From positions 310,001 to 374,000 of the forward strand of contig CANMKG010000002.1 in NCBI GenBank assembly GCA_947498505.1: 64,000 bases of DNA, read 5' to 3'. This stretch comes from an uncultured Maribacter sp. Lineage in GTDB: Bacteria > Bacteroidota > Bacteroidia > Flavobacteriales > Flavobacteriaceae. Every line of letters starts with the position of its first letter. Position 1 is the first letter of the stretch. Below are positions 34,557 through 43,679 of this stretch, piece by piece. The notes under the pieces were generated by a model that was not told the origin of the DNA, made no database searches, and saw only the letters and a list, made by a program, of their open reading frames with translations. The position numbers and the translations under genes were made by a program.

Positions 34557-36079
34557 GAAAAAAAGCAACCTTTTTTTATGTTACATTCATTACACTATTT
34601 ATATACAGAGGGGTAATAGCGCAAGAAAAAAAACAACTGGAGCTCAATCTTGATGGTGTGCTAAAAATAGCGGAACAAAAATCATTAGAAGCATTCAGAG
34701 CAAGAAATAAGTATTTGACAAAGTATTTTGATTACAAGAATTTTGAAGCTCAAAAACTCCCAACAATTAGTTTAAACTTAAATCCACTAAATTATGTTAG
34801 AAGTGTAACCCAGCGTTATAATTTCATAGATAATAGAGATGAATTTAGAGAAGCAAAAACATTGAATTCCTCATTAGGAATTAATTTTTCCCAAAAATTA
34901 ATGGTCACTGGTGGCACCCTTTTTCTAAATTCAAATTTAAATCGATTAGAGAATATCGGAGATTCTAGGTTTATAAATTTTAACAATAATATTGTTAGAT
35001 TTGGTTTTACACAACCCCTGTTCACTTATAATAAATACAAGTGGGAAAAAAAAACAGCTCCGCTTATTTTTGAAAAAGCCGAAAAAGAATTCATTGAGTC
35101 ACTACAAACAACAAATATCAAAGCTACTGAGATTTTTTTCTCTTTAGCTTCTACACAACTTTATTATGAAATAAGTTTGAATAATTATGAAAATGCCAAG
35201 ATGCTATACGAACATGGGGAAAAAAAATACGATTTATCTATAATTGACCAAAAAGAGCTGTTGAGCCTTGAACTAAATGTAATAAATACTGAAGTAGCGT
35301 TAGATGAGTCATTGGTCAATTTACTTAACAAAAAAAATGAAATGTGTTTGTTTCTTAAGATAGATAAGGGCATTAAGATTACTCCCATTATAGATGAATA
35401 TATTCCTCAACTCAAAATGCCTTTAAACTTTGCTTTAGAACAAGCTAGGAGTAACAATCCAGAGATGTTAAATTTAAAATTAAAAGAGATACAGTCATTA
35501 AGTAAAATAAACAAGGCTAAATTTGAAGCTAATATCAAGCCAGAAATTTCTGGTAGTTATGGGCTAAATAAAAGTGCAGAAAATTATGTTGATTCGTATT
35601 CAGAACCTTTAGCACAACACCAATTCAATATTCAGTTGTCTTTACCAATCATTGATTGGGGACGAAGAAAAAGAAACCTGAGAGTTGCTAGTGATAATCA
35701 TGAATTGATTTTGGCAGAAAATAAACAATCTGAACAAATGTTCCTGCAACTGGTTAAAACACATACAAATAATTTTAACAATCAAAAACGCCTTATTGAA
35801 ATGGCTCTTAGGGCTAACAACATTGCCATTAAGTCACATGAACTTGTTATTAGAAAGTATATTTCTGGTACTATAAGCATTTTGGAGTTACATGCTGCAA
35901 TTTTAGATAAGGATCAGGCTAGAATTAAATACTTAGATAGTTTAAAAAAATACTGGATTAACTATTATATGCTACAAAAACTAACCCTTGTCGATATTTC
36001 AACCAAAGAAAAAATAGATTATAAATTTAATATTGAAAGTATAGAATCAAACGGTTATAAGTGGAACTCTAATGAATGA
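34553..36079 (+). CDS. TolC-family outer-membrane efflux protein
   Basis: 508 aa. A signal peptide (about 1-24, cleaved near IAQ) precedes two structurally repeated OEP halves: alpha-helical barrel segments with LNLDGVLKIAEQKSLEA and later LNFALEQARSNNPEM, and beta strands such as FNIQLSLPIIDWGRRKRN, which is the usual family motif. It is coupled by a 4-bp overlap to the dehydratase gene, and completes the ABC-HlyD-TolC secretion path although separated from them by about 5.3 kb. Confidence 0.93.
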   Translation: MRKKATFFYVTFITLFIYRGVIAQEKKQLELNLDGVLKIAEQKSLEAFRARNKYLTKYFDYKNFEAQKLPTISLNLNPLNYVRSVTQRYNFIDNRDEFREAKTLNSSLGINFSQKLMVTGGTLFLNSNLNRLENIGDSRFINFNNNIVRFGFTQPLFTYNKYKWEKKTAPLIFEKAEKEFIESLQTTNIKATEIFFSLASTQLYYEISLNNYENAKMLYEHGEKKYDLSIIDQKELLSLELNVINTEVALDESLVNLLNKKNEMCLFLKIDKGIKITPIIDEYIPQLKMPLNFALEQARSNNPEMLNLKLKEIQSLSKINKAKFEANIKPEISGSYGLNKSAENYVDSYSEPLAQHQFNIQLSLPIIDWGRRKRNLRVASDNHELILAENKQSEQMFLQLVKTHTNNFNNQKRLIEMALRANNIAIKSHELVIRKYISGTISILELHAAILDKDQARIKYLDSLKKYWINYYMLQKLTLVDISTKEKIDYKFNIESIESNGYKWNSNE

Positions 36080-36273
36080 GATTACTTTTTATCGTATCAT
36101 ATAATTTCACAGTAAAATATACACCGTGATGAATTAAAAAAACACCTAATAAAAATATGTAACATAGATAAAAGTATTTAAAAAGGAGAATCGGATTACT
36201 TATTGAGATATTTACTATATGGTAGAATATCTAAAAATTACCACAATCGGTACTTATTTACTATATAAAGTTT

Positions 36274-37290
36274 ATGAAAAATAAAATTGAATTAACTGTT
36301 ATTCTATATGCTTGTAATGAGGGTTTTAATACGGAAAAAACAATTAAATCCATAAGGGAATCTGCTAAGAACTCCGTTGCTATATTACTCATCAATGATT
36401 CTTCTGATGACTATTTTGACTATGAAATTATTTCTAAAAAACACAATGTAAAATATATCAAAAATGTGACAAAACTTGGTGTAGCTAAGTCAAGGGACAT
36501 TGGAGTGGATAACTCAAAAACGGAATATGTTTTATTTGGGAATTCAGATTTACGATTTTACAACGATAACTGGTGGATAGAGATTGTAAAAAACCTAAAA
36601 AAGGAAGAAAATACTTTATTTAGTTTTAAATATAAAAGTTTGGATGATAATGGAAAATTTATTCTAGATAAAATAGATTTTATAGTCAAATTACAACTAG
36701 TTGGCGATAAGTTTAATCAAATTTTGGAACCTATTAGGTCTAAAATTGATGTTTTTCCAAATCAAATTATACATGATATTCCGTGTGTTATTGGTATTTC
36801 ATACGCTGTTTCCAAAAAAACCTGGCGGAATTTAAAAGGGCTCTCCGGGTTGAAAAGTTATGATTTTAATGATAACGTCTATATAAGTCTAAAAGCATGG
36901 TTATCTGGAGGGTCGTGTAAAATAATAAAGAATATTGTTTTTGGACATGTAGATAGAAAAAAAGCTGCCAAAAGAATTGATTTACTAGATGCTATTTATA
37001 ATAAACTATTTATTGCTGAAACTATTTTTCCAGATGCAATTAGAATTGAAATTGAGAAAAGGTTAAAAAAATCATTTCCCTTTCAATATTTTTCAGCGAA
37101 ACAATTGCTTAATAGCGAGAAAATAGAGATTAATAGATTAAAAGAATATTATGCTAGCATTTTTAAAATTAATTTTTACGAATTTCAAAAAATGAATGAC
37201 AATATGGGCAAGGAATATTCTAAAAAAAGAAATACTGCGTTATTAGAAATTGATAATTACTTTGAGTCATTGTTCTCAAATATAATTTAA
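36274..37290 (+). CDS. GT2 family glycosyltransferase
   Basis: 338 aa. GT-A fold: LTVILYACNEGFNTEKTI, LLINDSSDDY and the NSDLRF acidic motif in the DxD region. Residues about 165-240 follow the usual GT2 acceptor half (CVIGISYAVSKKTW and the SYDFNDNVYIS stretch). The C-terminal 100 residues are helical and Lys-rich. No membrane segment. It stands alone, with 195 bp upstream and 111 bp downstream, which differs from the tight RiPP genes. Confidence 0.8.
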   Translation: MKNKIELTVILYACNEGFNTEKTIKSIRESAKNSVAILLINDSSDDYFDYEIISKKHNVKYIKNVTKLGVAKSRDIGVDNSKTEYVLFGNSDLRFYNDNWWIEIVKNLKKEENTLFSFKYKSLDDNGKFILDKIDFIVKLQLVGDKFNQILEPIRSKIDVFPNQIIHDIPCVIGISYAVSKKTWRNLKGLSGLKSYDFNDNVYISLKAWLSGGSCKIIKNIVFGHVDRKKAAKRIDLLDAIYNKLFIAETIFPDAIRIEIEKRLKKSFPFQYFSAKQLLNSEKIEINRLKEYYASIFKINFYEFQKMNDNMGKEYSKKRNTALLEIDNYFESLFSNII

Positions 37291-37401
37291 TCCTGAAATA
37301 CAAGAAATTGGAAAATGAATTTAAATAGTCGAAAACAAAAAATACACATTAATTAATAACAACTATTGTTGTAAATAATATAAAAATGACAATTTGAAAC
37401 T

Positions 37402-38418
37402 ATGTTGATAAGTTTAATAATTCCTATTTACAACGCATCTAAATATATAGAAAGATGTTTGCACTCAATTACCCAACAGAGTTATACTAATATAGAAGTA
37501 ATCATTATTGATGATTGCTCTACTGATGATTCTTTAAGTATTGTAGAGGAGCTCCGAAAACAGGATATTCGGATTAGAGTTTTTAGAAATAAAAAAAAAT
37601 CGCTTGCGGGATTTAGTCGTAATAGGGGATTAAAAAAAGCAAGAGGTGAGTTTGTTTGGTTCGTTGATGCAGATGATTGGATAGAAGCAGATTCTATATC
37701 TCAGCTGACTAATAAGATTCAGGAATCGCCTTTTGAATTGGACTTTATTCTCTTCGGATTCGTTGAACATTATTATTCTGAAAAGGGAAATTTGCAAATT
37801 AGAAAGCTACCTCCTAATTCTATAAGTGGTGGGAATAACTTCGAGAATTTTTTAAAAATAACTAAAGGTTTTTATAGCATGCCTTGGTTATACTTGTATT
37901 CCAGGAAATTTCTTATTGAGAATCGTATTTTGTTTTCTACGGATGTCTATTATGAAGACATAATATTTGTTGCAAAAACGAATTATTATTCTAAAAAGCA
38001 TAAAGTTTTACCTTTACCATTATATTTTCATAATAGGGAACAGCATGATTCAATAACTCAAAGCGCATCAAAAAAAAAGATAGAAGATTTATTAAAAGCA
38101 TACAAAGAATTAATAAATTTTGTTAATGGGGAAAATATTATAAATAAATACAAATCCCTGCTAACCATTCGGTTTTTAGTGTTTTGCTTATCAAGATGTT
38201 TTAAAACGTTCTTATTGGTTTCGGAAACTGATAAAGAAAATGAAAAGCTAAAAAAAAACCTTCGATATTATAAGGAGTCTCCTATTATGTCAGAAAAAAG
38301 TTTGAATTATTTGTTAATTTATATTGAATCAATTGACGATGAAGAAATTCACATTAAAAAAGAATATATCGAGAATACTAATTTTCTGTCATATATAAGA
38401 GAGCAAATGTTTTTTTGA
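37402..38418 (+). CDS. GT2 family glycosyltransferase (WcaA-like)
   Basis: 338 aa. Strong GT2 signature: ISLIIPIYNASKYIERCLHSI, VIIIDDCSTDDS, GFSRNRGLKKARGEFVWFVDADDW (split motif with DADD metal site). The C-terminal part is a helical acceptor region with YYEDIIFVAKTNYYS containing the ED pair common in these enzymes. Island gene; target may be a surface glycan or the RiPP core. Confidence 0.9.
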   Translation: MLISLIIPIYNASKYIERCLHSITQQSYTNIEVIIIDDCSTDDSLSIVEELRKQDIRIRVFRNKKKSLAGFSRNRGLKKARGEFVWFVDADDWIEADSISQLTNKIQESPFELDFILFGFVEHYYSEKGNLQIRKLPPNSISGGNNFENFLKITKGFYSMPWLYLYSRKFLIENRILFSTDVYYEDIIFVAKTNYYSKKHKVLPLPLYFHNREQHDSITQSASKKKIEDLLKAYKELINFVNGENIINKYKSLLTIRFLVFCLSRCFKTFLLVSETDKENEKLKKNLRYYKESPIMSEKSLNYLLIYIESIDDEEIHIKKEYIENTNFLSYIREQMFF

Positions 38419-38542
38419 TTGAGCCTTTATTTTTCTTTTTAATGTCTAACGACCATAATAAAAAGAGGCTAAACCTTGACCACTATTACCCAGATTCGTG
38501 TGTAAAAACATCAAATTAATGATTTCAAAATAATGTTTTAAT

Positions 38543-39262
38543 ATGGAAAAACAAAAGCAGTTAAAAAAGAGTAAAGTAAAATGTCCCATTTGCGGTTCTA
38601 AATTCGAAATATTTGGCTCTTTTGGTTTAAAAAAAAGAACAAATGCCCAATGCTATCAATGTGGTTCCTTAGAACGACATAGGCTAATGTTTTTGTATAT
38701 AAATAACAAGATTGAATTTCCAGTAAATCATTTTAAACCACTTAAAATCCTTCATTTTGCCCCATCACGGCCATTGTTTAATGCGTTTTTAAATATAGAT
38801 GATATAGAATATGTTCCATGTGATCTATTTAATGAACATTACAATAAAAGACTTTCAACTTCTAAGGTGATAAAAGTGGATATTACTAATATTCCATTTC
38901 AAGATAATTATTTCGATTTCATTCTATGTAGTCATGTGCTAGAACATATTCCGAACGATAAATTAGCAATGTTGGAATTATATCGCGTCATGAAAAAAGG
39001 CGGAAGTGGAATCTTTCAAGTGCCAATTGACTATGATAGAGAAACTACATTCGAAGATTGGTCTATTACAGACCCTAAAGAAAGGGAAAAGGCATTTGGT
39101 CAATTTGATCATGTAAGGTGGTATGGAAGAGATTATAAAATAAAACTAGAAAATCTTGGATTCACAGTTGACGAGAATAATTATGTTAATACATTTTCTA
39201 ATGAAGAAATTTTTGAATATGGGTTAATGAAATCTGAATTAGTTTATCATTGTAAAAAATAA
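38543..39262 (+). CDS. SAM-dependent methyltransferase with N-terminal zinc ribbon
   Basis: 239 aa. Residues 14-50 contain two Cys pairs (CPICGS and CYQCGS) that form a zinc ribbon. The rest is a class I methyltransferase of the Methyltransf_11 type: KILHFAP (weakened glycine loop), VDITNIPFQDNYFDFILCSHVLEHI, MKKGGSGIFQVP. Such proteins are often found among glycan-biosynthesis genes. Last gene before the right island end. Confidence 0.85.
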   Translation: MEKQKQLKKSKVKCPICGSKFEIFGSFGLKKRTNAQCYQCGSLERHRLMFLYINNKIEFPVNHFKPLKILHFAPSRPLFNAFLNIDDIEYVPCDLFNEHYNKRLSTSKVIKVDITNIPFQDNYFDFILCSHVLEHIPNDKLAMLELYRVMKKGGSGIFQVPIDYDRETTFEDWSITDPKEREKAFGQFDHVRWYGRDYKIKLENLGFTVDENNYVNTFSNEEIFEYGLMKSELVYHCKK

Positions 39263-39358
39263 ATTATTAATCCCTTAAAGTTAACTTCTTTGTATGGAAA
39301 GTTAATGTGATTTCGTTTTGTTTTGTATTTCTTTGGTGTAAAATATACCAGATAAAGA

Positions 39359-39404
39359 ATCTAGTGCCGCGAGGTGTGAGAGTTCGAGTCTCTCCGCCTG
39401 TACA
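39359..39404 (+). repeat. Right attachment-site repeat (att, 46 bp)
   Basis: Exact copy of 20758-20803. It lacks the 5' half of a tRNA, so it is a displaced 3' end and not a second tRNA gene. Confidence 0.92.
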
Positions 39405-39407
39405 GTA

Positions 39408-39437
39408 AAAACCTTTCAGGAAACTGAAAGGTTTTTT
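39408..39437 (+). terminator. Displaced tRNA terminator
   Basis: 10-bp stem AAACCTTTCA/TGAAAGGTTT with loop GGAAAC and T run. In the usual island model this would be the original tRNA-Leu terminator, pushed away by the insertion. Confidence 0.8.
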
Positions 39438-39472
39438 GTTTTGGTGTTTTCTTCAAAAGAATAGAACTTCTG

Positions 39473-42400
39473 TTAAAAATTATATTTCATTCCCAGTTGA
39501 GCTCTCCATCTTGAATTAAACAAGTCGGTTACATAAGGGTCAGTACCTTCAGGGATATTAAATTGGAATTGAGGTTCGTTGTTTTCAATTCCTCTAAAAT
39601 TTAGTAAACTAAAGCTAGAATTCACCACATTAGGTACAAAAACAAGGCGTCCCCAATCTTTATTTATAAAGTTGAAAACATTTAGCATGTCAAAAGAAAG
39701 TGAGATTCCATCACCATTTTTTAGTTTTAGCGCATATTCTAGCTTCATATCTAATTCATGATTCCAAGGTGTTCGTGCACCATTACGTTCGGCAATTTGC
39801 CCTCTTCTTTTTCTTAAATAAGAATCCTGCTCTATAAACGCATTTAAATTTTCCCATTGTTCAGCTGCAGTTACGGTTACATTTCCTGCTCCATCAGTAA
39901 TGTTAATTAAATTGATTTCTGTAGCATCTCTAGGCACATAAATAATATCGTTTCTAGAGGATCCATCGCGGTTTAAATCACCTTGATATACATAAGAAAA
40001 GGGACTTCCAGCTCTTCCGTTATATAAAAATGAAATAAATCCTGAACTGTTTTTACTGATGTTAAAATTGTAAGAATGACTGCTGACAAACTTATGTCTT
40101 AGGTCAAAATTAGAAAACGAAAGTGATGGGTTATTCGCTATTAAAGCTTGATTCCATTCAAAGTTTGCTGCTGGAGAGCTACGCACTGTACTAGAGATAT
40201 CTTTGCTCATTCCGTAGGTATATCCTAAATATCCACTGTAATTTCCAGCTTGTTTGGTTATCCCTAAAGTGAGGTTGTATCTAAACCCTTTGTCAGTATT
40301 AGTCAACAAAAAAACATTAGTGAAATTGGGGTTTATTTTTATAGCGTCCCCAGTTTCTTGAAAATACGGGCGATTATTTGCTCCGCTAAAGTTGCTAATA
40401 TTATTCCTGCGGTTTATGGATTGAAACAATAACCCATTCTGAACTTCAGTATAAGTACCTTCTAAATCAATGGTCCATCTATGGGGTAATTTTGCCTTAA
40501 AAGCAATATTAGTTTTCCAATCTCTTGGTAAACTAAAATTAGGATCTAGAAGGTTAATTTCGGTTAAATTAGATTGTGTGCTTCGGAGGTCATCTAAATT
40601 TTCGGTAAGCACCGTGGTATTGGTAGGTCTTAAATCAATATTGAAATAATCTGTTCCCGAAATGTATTCTGCATAAGCGAACCATAAATACGGAATACGT
40701 CCAGAGAAAAGTCCAGTTCCGCCTCTTACACTAAATTTACCTTCATCATCAATTTTATAATTAAACCCAAGACGTGGGTTTAGTTGTGGGGTTTTAGATA
40801 TGGTATTATCATATTGTGCAAATTCAGGAGTGTTGCGTACTTCTTGACTAATAGGTAGTTGTTGAGTTAAATATTGACCATCCAGACGGATACCTGCTGC
40901 AATTTCTAGTTTGTCATTAATACGAAAATTATCTTGAAAAAATGCAGCAGTTTCAAAAACACCAATAGTAGCCGACGGGCGGCTGTTTACAAAATCAAAA
41001 TTGTTATTATTTACATTATAGACACCTCTTATTCGTGCAGGTCTGTCATTTATAAAATTGTCAACAGATCGGTATTCCCACCTTCCGTTCCAGGCGGAAA
41101 GAAATCCGTAATCCACATCGTGAAGTTGTCCAAACACTCCAGCGGTAAAATGGTGTTTGTTGCTATCAAAAGTAAAGGTATCCGCAATTTGTAATGTGGA
41201 AAAATTGGTGTTGTAAACTGATGCTTCTCTGTAAGTTCCCGCAAATATTCTTCCTGCCGATGATGTAGCTATTTGTATATGTGGAAATACGCGTCCATTA
41301 AAATCTCGATTTTCTTTTACAGTATTATAACCAAGAGAAAGTTTATTAGTATTACCATTTTTAAAATTTGATTTTAGTTCTAAAGCAAGACTATTGGCTA
41401 TACTATTGTGTCTATAGCCCTGATTTCCAAAATTAAAAAAAGTACTATTCCACTCTAGGTTATCCGCGTAACTGTTAACGTAGTTGTTACGAAGTGTGAG
41501 TTTGTGAATGTCAGAAAGATTGTAATCTAGTCTGGCAAATAGTTTGGAGCTAGCAGTTTGTAGGTCTGCACTTTGAAAAGCTCCTGGGTCATAATTGTGT
41601 TCATTTAGTAATTTATCTCGAATAGCAGTAACATCTTCAATCAAAATATCCGATGAGGTACTTCCTGGAGCATTTAAAACAGGAGTGTTTGATAATGCTT
41701 GCTCAAAATTTACGTAATAAAACAGTTTATTTTTAATTAAAGCTCCACCTACGTCACCGCCAAGCTGTACATCATAAAAAGATTGTACTTCTTGCTTTGT
41801 TCCGTTGGCATAACGCCCAATTAAGTTTTGGTTATTTCCGTATCCGTAAATTGCTCCTTTGGTTGTGTTAGTTCCATTTTTGGTTACCAAATTAATACTA
41901 GCGCCATTAAAATTTCCAATACTCACATCAAATGGAGATAGTTTTACACTTACCTGTTTTACAGCGCCAAGTCCAATAGGTTGACTCCTAGATAAGCTAC
42001 CTGGTGTTCCATTTGCTGATGATCCAGAAGCACCACTCGCAGGTTCCTGAAAACCTATGATATCGTTGTTTGCAATGCCATCAATATTAAGGTTATTAAA
42101 TCGGTTACTGGCGCCACCAAAAGAGTTTAAGTTGTTTTCTGGAAGATTTTTGGTTAGGTCTTGAATACTTCTATTTATGGTAGGAGTTGCTTTTATAGTT
42201 TTACGGCTAAGTAAGGTTTCGTTTCCATTTTTTTTGGGGACAGTTTCAGCTGTAACAACGACTTCTTGGAGTGTTGTGCTTTCTTCTTGAAGAACAAAGT
42301 TTTTTACAGTTGTGCTTCCTAGGTTAATTACTAAGTTAGTTTGACTAATGGTTTTATATCCTAAAAAGGAAATTGAGATAGTATAGCTAACTCCTGGAGG

Positions 42401-42607
42401 AATGTTAGTTAATCTGTAAAAACCATTTTCTTTGGATATAGCCCCATACGTAAAGTTTGTTTCAGTATCTATTAAAATAATATTGGCAAAAGGTATGGGA
42501 TTGTCATTATTATCTTTAAGCGTTCCTTGTAGCCTGCCGGTGGTTTCCTGAGCAAAACCAAATATACTTAACATTAATGCAATTAATGCTGTTAACTTTT
42601 TTTTCAT
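39473..42607 (-). CDS. TonB-dependent receptor, Oar-like
   Basis: 1044 aa. Signal peptide (about 1-19), carboxypeptidase-regulatory-like Ig domain (about 24-115), plug domain (about 120-245, with FNNLNIDGIANND and GASINLVTKNGTN), then a large outer-membrane barrel ending in a C-terminal aromatic strand (LGMKYNF). The GSSANGTPGSLSRSQPIG loop and overall order are those of the Oar-like receptor group of Bacteroidota. Substrate unknown; no SusD partner is adjacent. Lies outside the island. Confidence 0.93.
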   Translation of the reverse strand: MKKKLTALIALMLSIFGFAQETTGRLQGTLKDNNDNPIPFANIILIDTETNFTYGAISKENGFYRLTNIPPGVSYTISISFLGYKTISQTNLVINLGSTTVKNFVLQEESTTLQEVVVTAETVPKKNGNETLLSRKTIKATPTINRSIQDLTKNLPENNLNSFGGASNRFNNLNIDGIANNDIIGFQEPASGASGSSANGTPGSLSRSQPIGLGAVKQVSVKLSPFDVSIGNFNGASINLVTKNGTNTTKGAIYGYGNNQNLIGRYANGTKQEVQSFYDVQLGGDVGGALIKNKLFYYVNFEQALSNTPVLNAPGSTSSDILIEDVTAIRDKLLNEHNYDPGAFQSADLQTASSKLFARLDYNLSDIHKLTLRNNYVNSYADNLEWNSTFFNFGNQGYRHNSIANSLALELKSNFKNGNTNKLSLGYNTVKENRDFNGRVFPHIQIATSSAGRIFAGTYREASVYNTNFSTLQIADTFTFDSNKHHFTAGVFGQLHDVDYGFLSAWNGRWEYRSVDNFINDRPARIRGVYNVNNNNFDFVNSRPSATIGVFETAAFFQDNFRINDKLEIAAGIRLDGQYLTQQLPISQEVRNTPEFAQYDNTISKTPQLNPRLGFNYKIDDEGKFSVRGGTGLFSGRIPYLWFAYAEYISGTDYFNIDLRPTNTTVLTENLDDLRSTQSNLTEINLLDPNFSLPRDWKTNIAFKAKLPHRWTIDLEGTYTEVQNGLLFQSINRRNNISNFSGANNRPYFQETGDAIKINPNFTNVFLLTNTDKGFRYNLTLGITKQAGNYSGYLGYTYGMSKDISSTVRSSPAANFEWNQALIANNPSLSFSNFDLRHKFVSSHSYNFNISKNSSGFISFLYNGRAGSPFSYVYQGDLNRDGSSRNDIIYVPRDATEINLINITDGAGNVTVTAAEQWENLNAFIEQDSYLRKRRGQIAERNGARTPWNHELDMKLEYALKLKNGDGISLSFDMLNVFNFINKDWGRLVFVPNVVNSSFSLLNFRGIENNEPQFQFNIPEGTDPYVTDLFNSRWRAQLGMKYNF

Positions 42608-42736
42608 TCTCTAGAATAAATAGTTGTAAAACGCAAAACCACCAAAACTATGTTTCGGGATGTGCACGTTTATAAGTGTCAAAAAAATATTGAAATAATT
42701 AAATGACATACGTAAGTAGAATGCCAAATGGAATAA

Positions 42737-43399
42737 CTAAAGAGCGGATAAAAAAGGAGAGCCTTTATTGTAGAATACAGATTGTATAACCTCAAGGTTT
42801 TTAATGCCTGAATTATAATATTTTTTGAGAGGTTTACTGATTAAGACCCGAATGATTTCTCGTAATTCAACATTTGTAAGGCATTGAAGGGGAAGTTTTT
42901 CAAAATCAGAAAAGTAGTCAATGTCTTGTAGTTTTTGGAGGATAGTACATTGGTAATTATTATTTAAGAAGTTGTTGTATACATCTTCAAAAACAGCTTC
43001 GGTATTCCAAGAAAAATTAAGAAAAGAATCTGATTTAAAATGTTCTTTTGATAGGCCTAACAAATAAAAACCTCCATCATGAGTAGGTCCAAGAACAGTC
43101 CCATTATTTTCTAAAGCTTTTTGGGCTTGAACAATATGGTCTTTATTTAACTGAGGGCTGTCACTACCTATGGTAATAACCGAATCGTACCCTTTGTCGT
43201 AAGCACTCTGTAATGCATTTGTAAATCGTGAGCCAAAGTCGCTGCCTTGTTGTTTAGATTCATCAAAATATAAAACTGGAAGTCCACTATTGGTAGCAAC
43301 TTTTCTAATATGTTTACTTAACGATTTTGCTAAATCACCGTGGTTTAAAAATGTTTTACGATTTACTTCTTCCAAAGGAGAAAGTGCAAATACAAGCAA
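42737..43399 (-). CDS. DUF2064 / TIGR04282-like glycosyltransferase-family protein
   Basis: About 220 aa from a TTG at 43399. The frame is open upstream to 43444 without ATG, and the core beta strand (TVLLVFALSP) begins before the TTG, so the true start is probably a rare codon a little upstream. Motifs SVITIGSDSPQL and GPTHDGGFYLLGL are diagnostic of DUF2064, a GT-A-like nucleotidyl/glycosyl-transferase fold; some members lie in arsenosugar loci, but none of those genes is visible here. It lies 129 bp upstream of the TonB receptor on the same strand. Confidence 0.8.
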   Translation of the reverse strand: MLVFALSPLEEVNRKTFLNHGDLAKSLSKHIRKVATNSGLPVLYFDESKQQGSDFGSRFTNALQSAYDKGYDSVITIGSDSPQLNKDHIVQAQKALENNGTVLGPTHDGGFYLLGLSKEHFKSDSFLNFSWNTEAVFEDVYNNFLNNNYQCTILQKLQDIDYFSDFEKLPLQCLTNVELREIIRVLISKPLKKYYNSGIKNLEVIQSVFYNKGSPFLSAL

Positions 43400-43611
43400 T
43401 ACTGTATTATTTTGGAAGGGAGTTGTCAGTTTAATAGTGTTTTAATTATCTAATTAAAAATTTAGTCGTTGCGTTTTACTAACATTACAGGATAGAAAAT
43501 AAAACATCAAATTTATAAATCAGAAAACTAAATTAAACCATTAAAACTACTTTAAAAGCAATGGTCAAAATATTCTAAGAGGATAAGAAAAAAATCTTTT
43601 GTTGTTTTTAT

Positions 43612-43644
43612 AAAGGCCCATAAACATGGTGGTTATGAGCCTTT
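43612..43644 (-). terminator. Probable terminator after second TonB receptor
   Basis: A 12-bp stem with one mismatch (AAAGGCCCATAA against TTATGAGCCTTT), 36 bases past the minus-strand receptor stop. The following T run is interrupted. Confidence 0.5.
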
Positions 43645-43679
43645 AATCGTAAATAACGAACTAACTGCCTTTCTATCGT

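Larger units (their letters stand above)
20758..39404. mobile_element. tRNA-Leu genomic island carrying a lanthipeptide-type RiPP system
   Basis: Bounded by the 46-bp direct repeats. The interior genes (glycosyltransferases, RiPP precursor, split dehydratase, exporter) are accessory functions and the DNA looks more AT-rich than the flanks by eye. No integrase, relaxase or transposase gene is present, so the element is probably a decayed or trans-mobilised island. All recognisable genes inside run on the plus strand. Confidence 0.82.

Noticed and set aside
39359-39404. A second tRNA-Leu gene
   Set aside because: Only the 3' part is present; acceptor 5' strand, D-arm and anticodon are missing, so it is the right att copy.
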